Notes: generated from the sequence alone by a model not told the origin. A stretch of DNA of 64,000 nt from PALSA-660 sp963726435 (GCA_963726435.1 CAVSCJ010000004.1:62001-126000), one strand, 5' to 3'. Shown: positions 17,608 through 26,749, numbered from the stretch's first letter. Made by a program: numbers and translations.

Positions 17608-18066
17608 GTGCCGAAGAAGATCCTCGTCATCGACGACGAACCCATGGTCATCCGGATGGCTGAAGGTGCCCTCACGTCGCGCGGCTTCACCGTCATCTCG
17701 GCGCCGAACGGATACGAGGGGATAGTCGCGGCGCGCACTCAGAAGCCAGACCTCATCCTGCTGGATGTCGTCATGCCCGATCTGGACGGCCATGAGGTCG
17801 CGAGGCGGCTTCGCAAGGACGAGCGCACGGCTCACATCCCGATAATCCACCTGACGGCGGTCGGGGACTTCGACAAGCAGCTCGAGGCCATGGAGGACGG
17901 GTCGATGGACTACATCACGAAGCCCATCAAGCCCTCCGAGCTCGCCGACCGCGTCGAGAAGTTCCTGGATCCGGCCAAGCGGGGGACTGTCGACCGCGAT
18001 GCGCACGCCAAGACCGGGCGGCTGCGCGCGATCACGGACATCATGCACCGGGACCACGAAGGCTAG
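17608..18066 (+). CDS. Single-domain (CheY-like) response regulator
   Basis: A receiver domain of about 152 residues without a recognisable output domain. Acidic pocket DDE (VIDDEPM), phospho-acceptor Asp in LILLDVVMPDLDG, Thr in IIHLTAVGD and Lys in YITKPIKPSELADR are all present. A 30-residue basic/His tail follows. GTG 17608 is preferred because AAGGAGAG precedes it; a TTG at 17593 would place the start before that site. No kinase is adjacent, so the partner is unknown. Confidence 0.9.
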   Translation: MPKKILVIDDEPMVIRMAEGALTSRGFTVISAPNGYEGIVAARTQKPDLILLDVVMPDLDGHEVARRLRKDERTAHIPIIHLTAVGDFDKQLEAMEDGSMDYITKPIKPSELADRVEKFLDPAKRGTVDRDAHAKTGRLRAITDIMHRDHEG

Positions 18067-18096
18067 GTCCCCGGGGGCGAAGCGCACGGAGCGCCG

Positions 18097-18318
18097 TCAG
18101 TACATCCGGATGTGGTAGCGGCAGTGATCGCGGTGCGGGCAGTCATCGGGCACGGTCGAGACGGTCACCAGCCATAGCCTGCCTTCGATGAAGCACGTGC
18201 ATACGACGCGCTTGTCTTGGGGCTTCAGGTCGCGGTCCCAGCGGTCGTACTCGTCCATCCGCTCGCGCCAGAACTGGCACTTGCCCCGGATCTGCGTCTG
18301 ACCGTCAAGCGCTGCCAC
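18097..18318 (-). CDS. Small Cys/His-rich hypothetical protein
   Basis: A 73-residue protein with GTG start (18316-18318) preceded by GAGGAGG. It has five cysteines (CQFW, VVCTCF, DDCPHRDHC) and several His near the C-terminus, suggesting a metal-binding fold. The spacing CPHRDHCRYH is the most distinctive part. I do not recognise the family. Good ribosome site and codon usage support a real gene. It is divergent from the downstream membrane protein unit. Confidence 0.6.
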   Translation of the reverse strand: MAALDGQTQIRGKCQFWRERMDEYDRWDRDLKPQDKRVVCTCFIEGRLWLVTVSTVPDDCPHRDHCRYHIRMY

Positions 18319-18349
18319 GCTCGGTCCTCCTCAAGTGCGCCAGACCCGT

Positions 18350-18450
18350 CGCGCGCTCGCGCGAGATCCCTATGCGCATGATTATCGGCAGCCGAGGCGG
18401 GCGCTCCACCCCGATGAGGGAACTCTCAGGCCCGACCGTGCCCCGGAGGA
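18350..18450 (+). promoter_or_regulatory. Possible single-aptamer glycine riboswitch-like leader
   Basis: The 305-bp gap 18319-18623 contains GCGAGATCCC (18361-18370), GCCGAGGCGGGC (18391-18402) and GAACTCTCAGGCCC (18420-18433), in the order of glycine-riboswitch core elements. CTCTCAGGC in particular is characteristic, and GAGA/TCTC could form the closing stem. The match to the GCCGAAGGGGCAA element is imperfect. The next gene, 170 bp downstream on the same strand, is an uncharacterised membrane protein. I see nothing else in the gap. Confidence 0.4.
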
Positions 18451-18623
18451 GTCCTACCGCCGATCGTCATCGCTGATGGGCCCTGCCCCCTTGATGACCA
18501 TAGTACAGCGGGCGTTCCGAGGCGTTGCGCGAACGTCGACCGCTCGTCAAAGAGGCGCCTCCCGACGGTGCTAGCATTGCGATGGCCCTGCACGTGCGGC
18601 CGCGATGGTCCGGAGGCCACTCG

Positions 18624-19226
18624 ATGCGCACCGCGGACAAGATCGTGTCCCTCGCGATCCTGGCGCCGATGGCGCCCATAGCCCTACTGCTCGCGGGATG
18701 GTGGGGCTCCGTCGGAGTGCTCGGCGACAACCCGGCCGTCGCTCCGTTCGCGCTGAGCGGACTGGCGATAGGGATCGCCCTGGACGTGACGGCGCTTCGC
18801 AGCAAGCTCGAATCCCTCTACTCGATGAGCTACGGGCGACTCCTGCTGGTCGCCCTCTTCTACTCGATCGGCATGTACGGCTTCTTCATGGGCTTCCCCG
18901 TCTTCAACGCGGCTATCGGGGTCGTCGGAGGCTACGTCGCCGCTCGACGGGCGGTGATACTGGGATTGCCGCGGGAGCGCGCGATGCGGGATGGCCGTCG
19001 GGTCGCGATCACGATGACATGGGTGCTGGGAGCGCTTTGCGCGGCGACTGCCGCGTTGGCGCTGAACGAGACGACCATGGGCGCACAACTGCAGGGGATG
19101 CTCGGCCTGTCGTTCGTCGTCACGTGGCCGATGATCTACGCGATCATCGCCGTGGGCGGCCTCGGACTCCTCGCGCTGCAGTACGCAGGCACGATCCTGA
19201 CCGCTCGCTGGTTCGCGCCGGTCTGA
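18624..19226 (+). CDS. Uncharacterised multi-pass membrane protein
   Basis: A 200-residue protein with about five or six membrane helices, for example LAILAPMAPIALLLAGWWGS, VAPFALSGLAIGIALDV, LLVALFYSIGMYGFFMGFPV and WPMIYAIIAVGGLGLLALQY. I do not recognise the family. ATG 18624 has GGAGG at 18612-18616. No signal peptide and no obvious active-site motif are seen. If the upstream leader is a glycine riboswitch the protein could move an amino acid, but that is speculation. Confidence 0.7.
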   Translation: MRTADKIVSLAILAPMAPIALLLAGWWGSVGVLGDNPAVAPFALSGLAIGIALDVTALRSKLESLYSMSYGRLLLVALFYSIGMYGFFMGFPVFNAAIGVVGGYVAARRAVILGLPRERAMRDGRRVAITMTWVLGALCAATAALALNETTMGAQLQGMLGLSFVVTWPMIYAIIAVGGLGLLALQYAGTILTARWFAPV

Positions 19227-19332
19227 GAGGCGCAGCCGAGGCGCCCGTCTCCGGAGTCCCCCTGTCGCTGGCGGCTTCCCGCGCCGACAATAGGTGTGTA
19301 GGTAGCGCGACCCGACGCGAGGAGTGCCGCCG

Positions 19333-19488
19333 ATGGCGATCCGAGACAAGGGCCTCACCCAGGAACAGAGCGACGCGCTGTGGAAGTGGCGCTGGCTGGG
19401 CTGGCGCGGCAGCACTCCGGCGTTCAAGGCGAGCATCGTCGTGCTCGCGCTGCTGGCGCTCGCACTGGGAGTCGCCGCATTCCGCTGA
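19333..19488 (+). CDS. Small single-pass membrane protein
   Basis: A 51-residue open frame from ATG 19333 with GAGGAG about 10 bp upstream. The soluble N-terminus reads MAIRDKGLTQEQSDALWKWR, followed by a Trp-rich stretch and one membrane helix (SIVVLALLALALGVAAFR) at the very end. It is probably tail-anchored. No family recognised. Codon use is like that of neighbours. Confidence 0.5.
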   Translation: MAIRDKGLTQEQSDALWKWRWLGWRGSTPAFKASIVVLALLALALGVAAFR

Positions 19489-19554
19489 CGGGCGCCGTTT
19501 CGCGCGCCTTGTCGCTCGCGTGTCGCCCCTGCTAGACTGCCCCTTGCACGTCAC

Positions 19555-19640
19555 GCGGGTGTGGCGGAATGGCAGACGCGCATGGTTCAGGTCCATGTGG
19601 GGGCAACCCCGTGAAGGTTCAACTCCTTTCACCCGCACCA
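19555..19640 (+). tRNA. tRNA-Leu (anticodon CAG)
   Basis: Acceptor GCGGGTG pairs with CACCCGC, and CCA is encoded (19638-19640). The anticodon loop TTCAGGT is closed by a CATGG/CCATG stem, giving anticodon CAG at 19588-19590. A long variable arm (GTGGGGGCAACCCCGT) and the TTCAACT T-loop identify a type II leucine tRNA. Confidence 0.95.
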
Positions 19641-19649
19641 CGGCAGCAC

Positions 19650-19679
19650 AGCGGCTCCGCCCATCCGGGCGGAGCCGCT
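19650..19679 (+). terminator. Hairpin terminator after tRNA-Leu
   Basis: GCGGCTCCGCCC and GGGCGGAGCCGC form a 12-bp stem around a 4-base loop. There is no T tract after it, as is common in GC-rich actinobacteria. Confidence 0.65.
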
Positions 19680-19797
19680 TCGCATGTCGGCCGCGACGCC
19701 TTCTGACGCTCGGCGTCGAGGAGTAACGTACGGCATGTCCGGGTATCGTTGCTGCGGCGGGATTGGGCCATGTAAGCGTCTGGGGGAGGGGTCCGTC

Positions 19798-21122
19798 ATG
19801 AACACGGGTGGGATGCGCGCGTGCCTAGTGGCCACGATGTTCGTCGCTGCGTTCGCGGTTCCGGTCGCAGCAGTGGCCAACCCGTACTTCGTCGAGCGGA
19901 GCATCATCGGCTTCAGCAATCCTATCCCGACGTACCTCGCGCCCGACATCAGCGGGAGCAGGATCGTGTACGGGATGGAGCCGGCGACGGGCGCCCGCAC
20001 CGCGCCGGTGTTCGATCTCGCGCGCGGCATCGTGACCTCGACCATGTCCAACGGCGCGGTGGACGTCGTCGCGCCCGCCATCTCCGGTGACTGGGTCGTC
20101 TACGCAGACCGACTCCGACATGCGCGCGAAGAACGTCCATACGGGCGCCTACAAGGCCGTCACCACGGATGGCGCGACGAAGTGGGACGGCGTGCCGGCT
20201 GTCAGCACCGCCGACGGCTCATACGTGGTGTGGCAGAGGCAGGATGCAGGTCAGTACGACATCCTGGGCAAGAACCTCGCCACTAACGGCTCGGTCTTCA
20301 CTGTGCTGGGGCGGGGACCACAACCAGACGTTCCCAGCCATCTACGGCAAGCGCGTGGCGTACCTCGACAACAAGACCGGGAGCGACACCGTCTGGGTGA
20401 AGACCATAGGGTCGAGCGCCCAGCCGCTCCACGTCACGGACGATGGGCACCTCCAGTCGAGCCCGGACATCGGGAGCCACCTGGTCGTTTGGCTCACTGG
20501 GAACGCAAGCGGCAAGCAGGCGGTGCGCTACTACGACTACAACACGGGGCTGTACGCCACCGGGCCCTCGAGCACAGTGAACGACATGGTCGATCCACAG
20601 GTCAGTGGGGACCGCATCATCTACAGCACATGGGACGGGCTGGACTACGATCTCTACCTCTTCGACGCGCGGCTCGCGAAGGCGCATCCGACCGAGGCGT
20701 CGATTCCGATCGCGACGACCGCCAACCAGGATCGGTACGGCCGCATCGATGGCAACGAGCTCACCTACATGAGCGGCAACATCGTCTACTACGTACGGCT
20801 CGCCGTCCCGGGCATCTCGCTGAACTCGGTCCCGAAGCGAATCCCACACCTCGGCCACATCCACCTGAAGGGCTCGATCAGCGACCAGGGACAGAGAATC
20901 GGCGGTGCGAGTCTGGGCATCGAGAAGTACGGCTCGGGCAAGTGGACGAGGATCAAGACGATCACCGCGAGTTCGACCGGGACCTTCTCCTACCAGACAC
21001 CCCACAACCACTCGAAGACGCTGTACCGGGTGGTCTACGACGGGAAGCTCGATCACTTCGGCGCGCAGTCGGCGGACCACCTGTCGACGGTGAGCGCCGT
21101 CAAGACGGCGTGGCCGAGGTGA
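19798..21122 (+). CDS. Secreted propeller protein, paralogue 1 (frameshifted in this sequence)
   Basis: First of three tandem paralogues. ATG 19798 gives a signal peptide (LVATMFVAAFAVPVAAVA), then a TolB-like beta-propeller with repeats of the type GDWVVY, SDMRAKNVHTGAYKAVT and GSYVVW. A C-terminal Ig-like domain of about 100 residues follows (HIHLKGSISDQGQRIGGASL ... YRVVYDGKLDHFG) with the ending VSAVKTAWPR. The frame breaks near 20104 and 20310, each repaired by removing one G. The corrected length is about 440 residues, equal to its neighbours. Probably an extracellular or cell-surface protein; ligand unknown. A 15-bp hairpin terminates it. Confidence 0.75.
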
Positions 21123-21164
21123 GGTGAAGGTTCGGCTCGTGTCACTCTCCCCACCGCCAGCCAG

Positions 21165-21196
21165 CAGGAGCCCCGCCGGACCCGGCGGGGCTCCTG
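21165..21196 (+). terminator. 15-bp hairpin terminator between propeller genes 1 and 2
   Basis: CAGGAGCCCCGCCGG (21165-21179) pairs perfectly with 21182-21196 around a 2-base gap. No T tract follows. Its presence suggests gene 1 and gene 2 are transcribed separately. Confidence 0.7.
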
Positions 21197-21377
21197 TCCT
21201 CGACAGCCGACCCGAACCGCCGCTCGTCGGGAGAGGCCCGTCGGACGTCGGACGGGCAGCCTTCCGCCCTTTTGCCCGTCCGCTCCGAGGCGTAACGTGC
21301 AGGCTGTCCGCACTTCGTTGCGGCGGGGGCTGCGACGGCGAGGCGGGCGCGTATCGGACCTTCGGGGAGGAAGAGCC

Positions 21378-22700
21378 ATGAACATGCGCAGAGTGTTCGT
21401 CACGTTCCTGGTCGCGGCGGTCGCCGCGGCGCTCATCGCACCGGCGGTCGCAGCTGCGAGCCAGTTCGGGCTGGATCGCAGCCTCTTCGGGCTGGAGATG
21501 AGCCCGCCGCAGAGGTGGAAGCCGGTGATCGACGGCGACAACGTCATCTTCCACCAGCCGAGCGAGGGTGCTCCGCTTCAGCGGTACAACATCGCCACTG
21601 GCGCCTTCAGCGCCCTCCCTCCGGTGCACGATTCGGGTGCCTGGGGGGCCGTCGTGGCGGGCGACTGGGTCGCCTGGTCCGAGCACAACGACATCCACGC
21701 GAAGAACCTGAGGACAGGGGCGTACAAGCAGATCACCAACGATTCTCGCATCGACCAATTCCCGAGCATCAGCGACGCTGACGGCAAGTACGTGGTCTGG
21801 GAGTCGAAAGCCTCCAACGAGGCGACCGTGGCGACCATCAAGGCGAAGAACCTCTCGACCACGGGGTCGCCGTTCACCGTCGTCTCCTCGACCTCCACCA
21901 TGTCGAACCCCCGGATCCACGGCAAGCACGTCGTCTACGTGAACAAGGTGAACGGAGCCATCAACCTCTACATGAAGACGATCGGTTCGAGCGCCGCGGC
22001 GAAGCGCTTGACCTCGTATGCGGGCACGGAGATGAGCGATCCCTCCCCGTCGCTCGGGAGCCACATCGTGACGTGGCGAGCATGGGAGGGGATGTTCGCC
22101 GTCAAGACCTGCTACTACGACTTCGATACCAGCCGGATCACGACTGTGTCCGTCTCGGGCAACTTGGTGTACGAGCCGCGCGTCAGTGGCGACAGGTTCC
22201 TGATGCAGGTCGGATCTGGGACTTACGACCTCCGCGTGTTCGACACCCGCATCGCCAGGACGTCCGAAGCGCTCGCCCTGATCGATGTGACGGACGGCGA
22301 CGAGGGCTACGACGCGGCCATAGACGGCAGCCGGGTGGTCTATCGGGTCGGCGCCTCCAGTCTCCACTACGTGAAGCTCGCCGTCCCGGGCATCTCGCTG
22401 CACTCCGTCCCCAAGCGGATCGCCCATGCCGCGCGCATCCGTCTGTGGGGCTCCATAAGCGACAACGGGTCGCGGATCGGCGGCGCCAAGCTCGATATCG
22501 AGAAGCTCTCATCCGGCCGCTGGGTGAAGATCGCCTCCGTCACCGCCAATTCGTCCGGCGAGTTCTCCTACTACACGCCAAAGAACCACTCCACGACCTA
22601 CTACCGGGTCGCATACAACGGGTTCATGGAGATGTTCGGCCCCCCTGCAAAGCAGCACCTGTCAACGGCTAGCGCCACCAAGAAGGCCTGGCCGCGATGA
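21378..22700 (+). CDS. Secreted propeller protein, paralogue 2
   Basis: A 440-residue intact paralogue. The signal peptide from ATG 21378 (RRVFVTFLVAAVAAALIAPA) ends near VAAAS. The propeller repeats include VIFHQP, GDWVAWSEHNDIHAKNLRTG, GKYVVWES, GKHVVYVN and GDRFLMQV. The Ig-like C-terminal domain is HAARIRLWGSISDNGSRIGG ... FSYYTPKNHSTTYYRVAY. It is preceded by GGAGG (21367-21371). There is no LPXTG or other sorting signal, so retention would be by another route or none. It shares upstream sequence features with copy 1. Function unknown; a surface or matrix role is inference. Confidence 0.8.
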   Translation: MNMRRVFVTFLVAAVAAALIAPAVAAASQFGLDRSLFGLEMSPPQRWKPVIDGDNVIFHQPSEGAPLQRYNIATGAFSALPPVHDSGAWGAVVAGDWVAWSEHNDIHAKNLRTGAYKQITNDSRIDQFPSISDADGKYVVWESKASNEATVATIKAKNLSTTGSPFTVVSSTSTMSNPRIHGKHVVYVNKVNGAINLYMKTIGSSAAAKRLTSYAGTEMSDPSPSLGSHIVTWRAWEGMFAVKTCYYDFDTSRITTVSVSGNLVYEPRVSGDRFLMQVGSGTYDLRVFDTRIARTSEALALIDVTDGDEGYDAAIDGSRVVYRVGASSLHYVKLAVPGISLHSVPKRIAHAARIRLWGSISDNGSRIGGAKLDIEKLSSGRWVKIASVTANSSGEFSYYTPKNHSTTYYRVAYNGFMEMFGPPAKQHLSTASATKKAWPR

Positions 22701-22744
22701 CCTAGCACGCACCTGTTGGGACGTCGACCGAAGGGAGATCTGCG

Positions 22745-24061
22745 ATGAAACGGGCACGGATGTGCGCCATCGTGACGCTCGCGCTGGCACTCGCTCTGAC
22801 CGCGGTTCCGGCGGCGGCGTTCGCGAACAGCTTCGTGATAGAGCGCGGGTTGCTGGGAGGCCTGTGGGGCAGCGTGCAGTGGGCCGCGCCCGACGTGAGC
22901 GGTCACTGGGCGGTGTTCCTGTATTCCCCGAATCCCGGCCTCTTCCAGCTGCACAAGGTAGACCTGCGGAGCGGGGTGCGCTCCGTGGTCGCCACAGACG
23001 CCACCGACGGGATCGAATCGCCCGCGGTCGACGGCGACTGGGTCGCCTATGCCGTCGGCGGCGACATCCGCGTGAAGAACCTCGCGACCGGCACGCTGAA
23101 GAAGGTCACGAACGACGGTGCGACCACGGCCGAGTCCGATCCGGTGATCAGCGGCCACTACGTCGTGTGGGAAGTCGACGACGGCGTCGACATCGACCTT
23201 TGGGGCAAGGACTTCACGAGCTCGCACGCCAAGTTCCTGGTCGCCGGGGGCACCGGCAACCAGATGCAGCCCTCGATCAGTGGCAAGCGTGTCGCCTATC
23301 GCGATGAGTCGGGCGGCGACACGCACGGCCAGATCATGATCAAGACGATCGGTTCGTCGTCGTCAGCCTGGAACATCACGAGCGACGCCGGTAACTACTG
23401 GCTTCCCTCCATCGGCGACCACCTGGTCGCGTGGCTCGGCGACGCCGGCGGCCACGCAGCTCTGAGGACCTACAACTACGAGACGAAGACGTGGGTCTAC
23501 GGTCCGAGCGACCCGTCATGGGACGTCCTCGACCCGCAGGTCGCCGGAGACCGCGTAGTGTACGGCATGTCCGACGGCGTCAAGCTGGGCCTGTACCTGT
23601 GGGACTTCCGGGTCCAGCGGGCGTCGGGTTCGGTCGTATCGTTCCCGTTCACAGATCTTGCCGGTGATCAGGAGTCCGCAAAGGTCGCCGGGAACTCCTG
23701 CGTCTACCTGAGCGGCGGATGGCCCATCTGGGCGAGGTTCCAGGTGCCGAGCCTGAGTGTCGGAGCCGTCCCGAGGCGGATACCGCACCACGGCCACATC
23801 CACCTGAAGGGGACGCTGACCGAGCAGGGCCTGCCGATCGCCGGGGCGCACCTTCGGGTCGAGAAGTACTCGGGCGGCAAGTGGGTCTTGGCCAAGACGC
23901 TCACCACTTCGGCGTCGGGCGCGTACGCGTACAAGACGCCGCCCCTGCACGCGAAGACCAAGTACCGGGTGGCCTACGACGGCATGTTCTCCATGTCCGT
24001 CCCCGGCGTAGCCGAGCATCTGTCGGCGGTCAGTGCAGTTCGGACGGGCTGGCCGCGCTAG
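22745..24061 (+). CDS. Secreted propeller protein, paralogue 3
   Basis: A 438-residue intact paralogue, most diverged of the three. Signal peptide from ATG 22745 (AIVTLALALALTAVPAAAFA), propeller repeats (HWAVFLYS, GDWVAYAVGGDIRVKNLATG, GHYVVWEV, GKRVAYRD, GDRVVYGM) and C-terminal domain HGHIHLKGTLTEQGLPIAGA ... KTKYRVAYDGM. It lies 44 bp after paralogue 2 without an intervening hairpin, so the two may be co-transcribed. A strong hairpin follows. Ligand and role unknown. Confidence 0.8.
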   Translation: MKRARMCAIVTLALALALTAVPAAAFANSFVIERGLLGGLWGSVQWAAPDVSGHWAVFLYSPNPGLFQLHKVDLRSGVRSVVATDATDGIESPAVDGDWVAYAVGGDIRVKNLATGTLKKVTNDGATTAESDPVISGHYVVWEVDDGVDIDLWGKDFTSSHAKFLVAGGTGNQMQPSISGKRVAYRDESGGDTHGQIMIKTIGSSSSAWNITSDAGNYWLPSIGDHLVAWLGDAGGHAALRTYNYETKTWVYGPSDPSWDVLDPQVAGDRVVYGMSDGVKLGLYLWDFRVQRASGSVVSFPFTDLAGDQESAKVAGNSCVYLSGGWPIWARFQVPSLSVGAVPRRIPHHGHIHLKGTLTEQGLPIAGAHLRVEKYSGGKWVLAKTLTTSASGAYAYKTPPLHAKTKYRVAYDGMFSMSVPGVAEHLSAVSAVRTGWPR

Positions 24062-24080
24062 TCCGGCGATGAGAGCTGTG

Positions 24081-24110
24081 GAAGCGGCCCCGGGACACCG
24101 GGGCCGCTTC
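24081..24110 (+). terminator. 13-bp hairpin terminator after the propeller cluster
   Basis: GAAGCGGCCCCGG, loop GACA, CCGGGGCCGCTTC: perfect 13-bp stem with a four-base loop. The rest of the gap to 24341 shows no gene I can support. Confidence 0.7.
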
Positions 24111-24341
24111 GAGTTCGACGACTTGTCAGTTCCTGGGGCGAGTCGGGTATCAACCGACCGCGGGGGACCGGCGCGCCGGCGGCGCGCCATTTGCAGGGCT
24201 CCTGGCGTCGGATGTACTGTCTTGCCAGCTTTCGCCAGAGCGGACGGCGGATCGCGCCTCGGGTGAGTGCTCGACGAACACCCCCTGGGACCTGACCTCG
24301 CGAGGTCCGAACAAGTGAGTCGCTGATCCAGGGGAGTGTCG

Positions 24342-25706
24342 ATGGCCGAGAAGCGCGTTCGGCAAGGATCGGTCGGAGAGTCCAGCGAGGAGGCAGACCT
24401 CCGCCCGTCCGTCCAGCGAGTTCGTCCCCGACCGGACGTACCTGCTCGCATCCATCGTCGAGTCGTCCGACGACGCGATCATCACGAAGACTTCCGGCGG
24501 GATCATCACGTCGTGGAACTCCGGCGCGGAGAGGATCTACGGCTTCTCCGTCGACGACGTCCTGGGCAAGCCCGTGTCGATCCTGATCCCGTCCGGGACA
24601 GACCGACGAGGTCCCCGGGATACTCGAGCGCATCAAGCGCGGCGAGAGCATCCACCACTACGAGACCGTCAGGCAGCGCAAGGACGGCCGCCTGATCCAC
24701 GTGTCCGTGAGCATCTCTCCAGTGAAGGACCGCAAGGGCAACATCATCGGCGCGTCCACGATCGCCAGGGACATCACGGAGGAGGTTGACGCGAGGAGGC
24801 AGGCCGAGAGCAGCCTCGCGATGGCCGCGCAGTACGCCCGGAGCCTCATCGAGTCCTCGCTCGACCCGCTCGTCACCATCGACACCGAGGGCAAGATCAC
24901 CGACGTCAACGAGGCCACCGGCGAAGATCACGGGCCTGGATCGCAGCCGCCTGATCGGCACGGACTTCAGCGACTACTTCACCGAGCCGGACAAGGCGCG
25001 CCAGGGCTATCAGAGGGTGTTCGCGAAGGGTTCGGTCACCGACTATCCGCTCACCATCCGCCACAAGGACGGCCAGCTCACCGACGTCCTCTACAACGCG
25101 AGCGTCTACAAGGACACCGCGGGCAACGTGCTCGGCGTCTTCGCGGCCGCCCGCGACGTGACAGCCCAGAGGCAATCGGCACAGTACGCCCGAAGCCTCA
25201 TCGAATCCTCGCTGGACCCCCTGGTCACCATCAGCACGGCGGGGAAGATCACCGACGTCAACGAGGCCACCATCAAGGTCACTGGCATCGCGCGCGAGAA
25301 GCTGATCGGCACCGACTTCTGCGACTACTTCACCGAGCCGGACAAGGCGCGCGAGGGGTACTTGCAGGTGTTCGCGAAGGGCTCGGTCACCGACTACCCG
25401 CTCACCATCCGCCACAAGGACGGCCAGCTCACCGACGTCCTCTACAACGCGAGCGTGTACAAGGACACGGCCGGCAACGTCCTCGGCGTCTTCGCCGCCG
25501 CCCGCGACGTGACAGCCCGCAAGCGCGTCGAGGAGGAGCTCGCCGAGCAGCGCGCGCGCGAACTGGACCGCCTCGCCGACTTGGAGAAGTTCCAGACGCT
25601 TGTGGTGGGGCGCGAGCTGAAGATGGTGGAGCTCAAGAAGCAGATCGAGGAACTCGAGGAGGAGAACCATTCTCTCAAGAGTCAGTTGGCCCGCGGAGCG
25701 AAGTGA
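24342..25706 (+). CDS. Triple-PAS sensor protein, frameshifted three times in this sequence
   Basis: Three PAS domains in series (about 24440-24790, 24830-25167, 25182-25518), then a coiled coil (about 25530-25690) and no catalytic output domain. Reading correctly it runs ITKTSGGIITSWNSGAERIY, then ESSLDPLVTIDTEGKITDVN, then ESSLDPLVTISTAGKITDVN. Frame breaks lie near 24410, 24598 and 24920; the last two are cured by deleting one base. The stop overlaps the start of the SpoIIE phosphatase (TGATG), so the sensor very likely controls that phosphatase. It resembles the PAS scaffolds of bacterial partner-switching stress systems. Signal unknown. Confidence 0.75.
24830..25518 (+). repeat. Tandem duplicated PAS-domain DNA, 352-bp period
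   Basis: 24830-25167 and 25182-25518 are near-identical copies, each starting CAGTACGCCCG and ending GACGTGACAGCCC. Copy 1 is one base longer because of the extra G at about 24920. The high nucleotide identity implies recent duplication or gene conversion within the sensor gene. Confidence 0.9.
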
Positions 25707-26691
25707 TGCCGAGAGAAGCGGCCGGCCACTCGGAGACCCATCGGCTCCACGAGCAGGTCATCGAGTTGGAGAACGCCCATAGGGCGACGCTCAACATCCT
25801 CGAGGACTTCGACGGGGAGCGGCGCAAGCTCCTGCAGGTGCAGAAGGCGACCTTGAACCTCCTGGAAGACGTCCAGGAGCAGCGCAAGAAGTCCGAGCGG
25901 ACTCAACGGGCGCTGCTCAACATCCTCGAGGACTCCGAGACGGAGCGCGACGAACGCCGAGCGCGAGCACCGGATCTCCGAGGTGCTGCAGCAGGCGCTG
26001 CTGACCAGCCCGACGGGCATCGACGGGCATCGACGTCGGGTGGTTCTACGAGTCCGCGACCGAGCGCACGCTGGTCGGAGGCGACTTCTACGACTTGTTC
26101 GCCGTGTCTCCCGGACGCGTGGCGGTCTCGATCGGGGACGTGTCAGGCAAGGGGACGAGCGCGGCCTCGGTCACGGCGCTTGTCAAGAATGCGCTGCGGG
26201 CGCACTTCGTCGACGGCGCCACCCCGGCGGTCGCCCTTACGAAGACGAACGATCTAGTGCACCGCTTCACGACCGCCGAGACGTTCGTCACGGTCTTCGT
26301 GGCGCTCCTCGACATCCCGACCGGCACGCTCTCGTTCGCCAGTGCGGGGCACACTCTGCCCTTCGTCCTCCGTGAGGGCGGCGACGTCGTCTTGGAGGGT
26401 GGCGGACCGATCCTCGGGGCCTTCCCGGGGCTTCTCTACGAGGGATTCAGAGTGAGTGCGGACCCGGGCGAGGCGATAGTCCTGTACACCGACGGACTCA
26501 CCGAGGCGCGCGACATCGATGGGGAGTTCTATGGGATGGAGCGGCTGTCGTCGCTGCTCGGGGGATTGGGAGAGGCCACTCCGGCTGAGATCGCCCAGCG
26601 TCTGCACGACCAGGTCCTGACATTCTCCGGCGGACGTCTGCGCGACGACGTCGCGGTGCTCGTTCTCGCCACCGCCCCTCCCTCCTGCTGA
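25706..26691 (+). CDS. Coiled-coil SpoIIE/RsbU-type PP2C phosphatase, frameshifted in this sequence
   Basis: Dephosphorylates an anti-sigma antagonist or similar partner. The N-terminal 80 residues are a coiled coil with three related repeats (ATLNILEDFDGERRKL, ATLNLLEDVQEQRKK, ALLNILEDSETERDE). The SpoIIE domain follows: GGDFYDLFAV, VSIGDVSGKGTSAA, FASAGHTLPFVL, VLYTDGLTEARD and LRDDVAVLVLA give the metal-binding aspartates. Frame breaks near 25957 and 26025 are each repaired by removing one base. Translationally coupled to the PAS sensor. No anti-sigma factor or antagonist gene is adjacent, so the target lies elsewhere. Confidence 0.85.
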
Positions 26692-26749
26692 CCGAGCGTC
26701 CCCGCAAGTTAGAATGGTCAGCGGGTATCGGGCCTGCGGCGGGAGGCGC

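Larger units (their letters stand above)
19798..24061 (+). repeat. Tandem triplication of a 1.3-kb secreted-propeller gene
   Basis: Three consecutive genes share signal peptide, propeller repeats (GDWV/VW, AKNL.TG, MKTIGSS) and the same C-terminal domain ending in WPR. The segments AVPGISL.SVPKRI and IGGA.L.IEK are nearly identical in copies 1 and 2; copy 3 is more diverged. Divergence is too high for a recent duplication or an assembly artefact. Confidence 0.85.

Noticed and set aside
19798..24061. CRISPR array or insertion sequence as cause of the repeats
   Set aside because: The repeats are kilobase-sized coding paralogues; there are no short direct repeats with spacers, no transposase and no terminal inverted repeats. 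I saw no CRISPR or IS element anywhere in the window.
24342..25706. Programmed frameshifting in the PAS sensor
   Set aside because: No slippery sequence or conserved stimulator was seen at the breaks, and the same kind of insertion occurs in unrelated genes.
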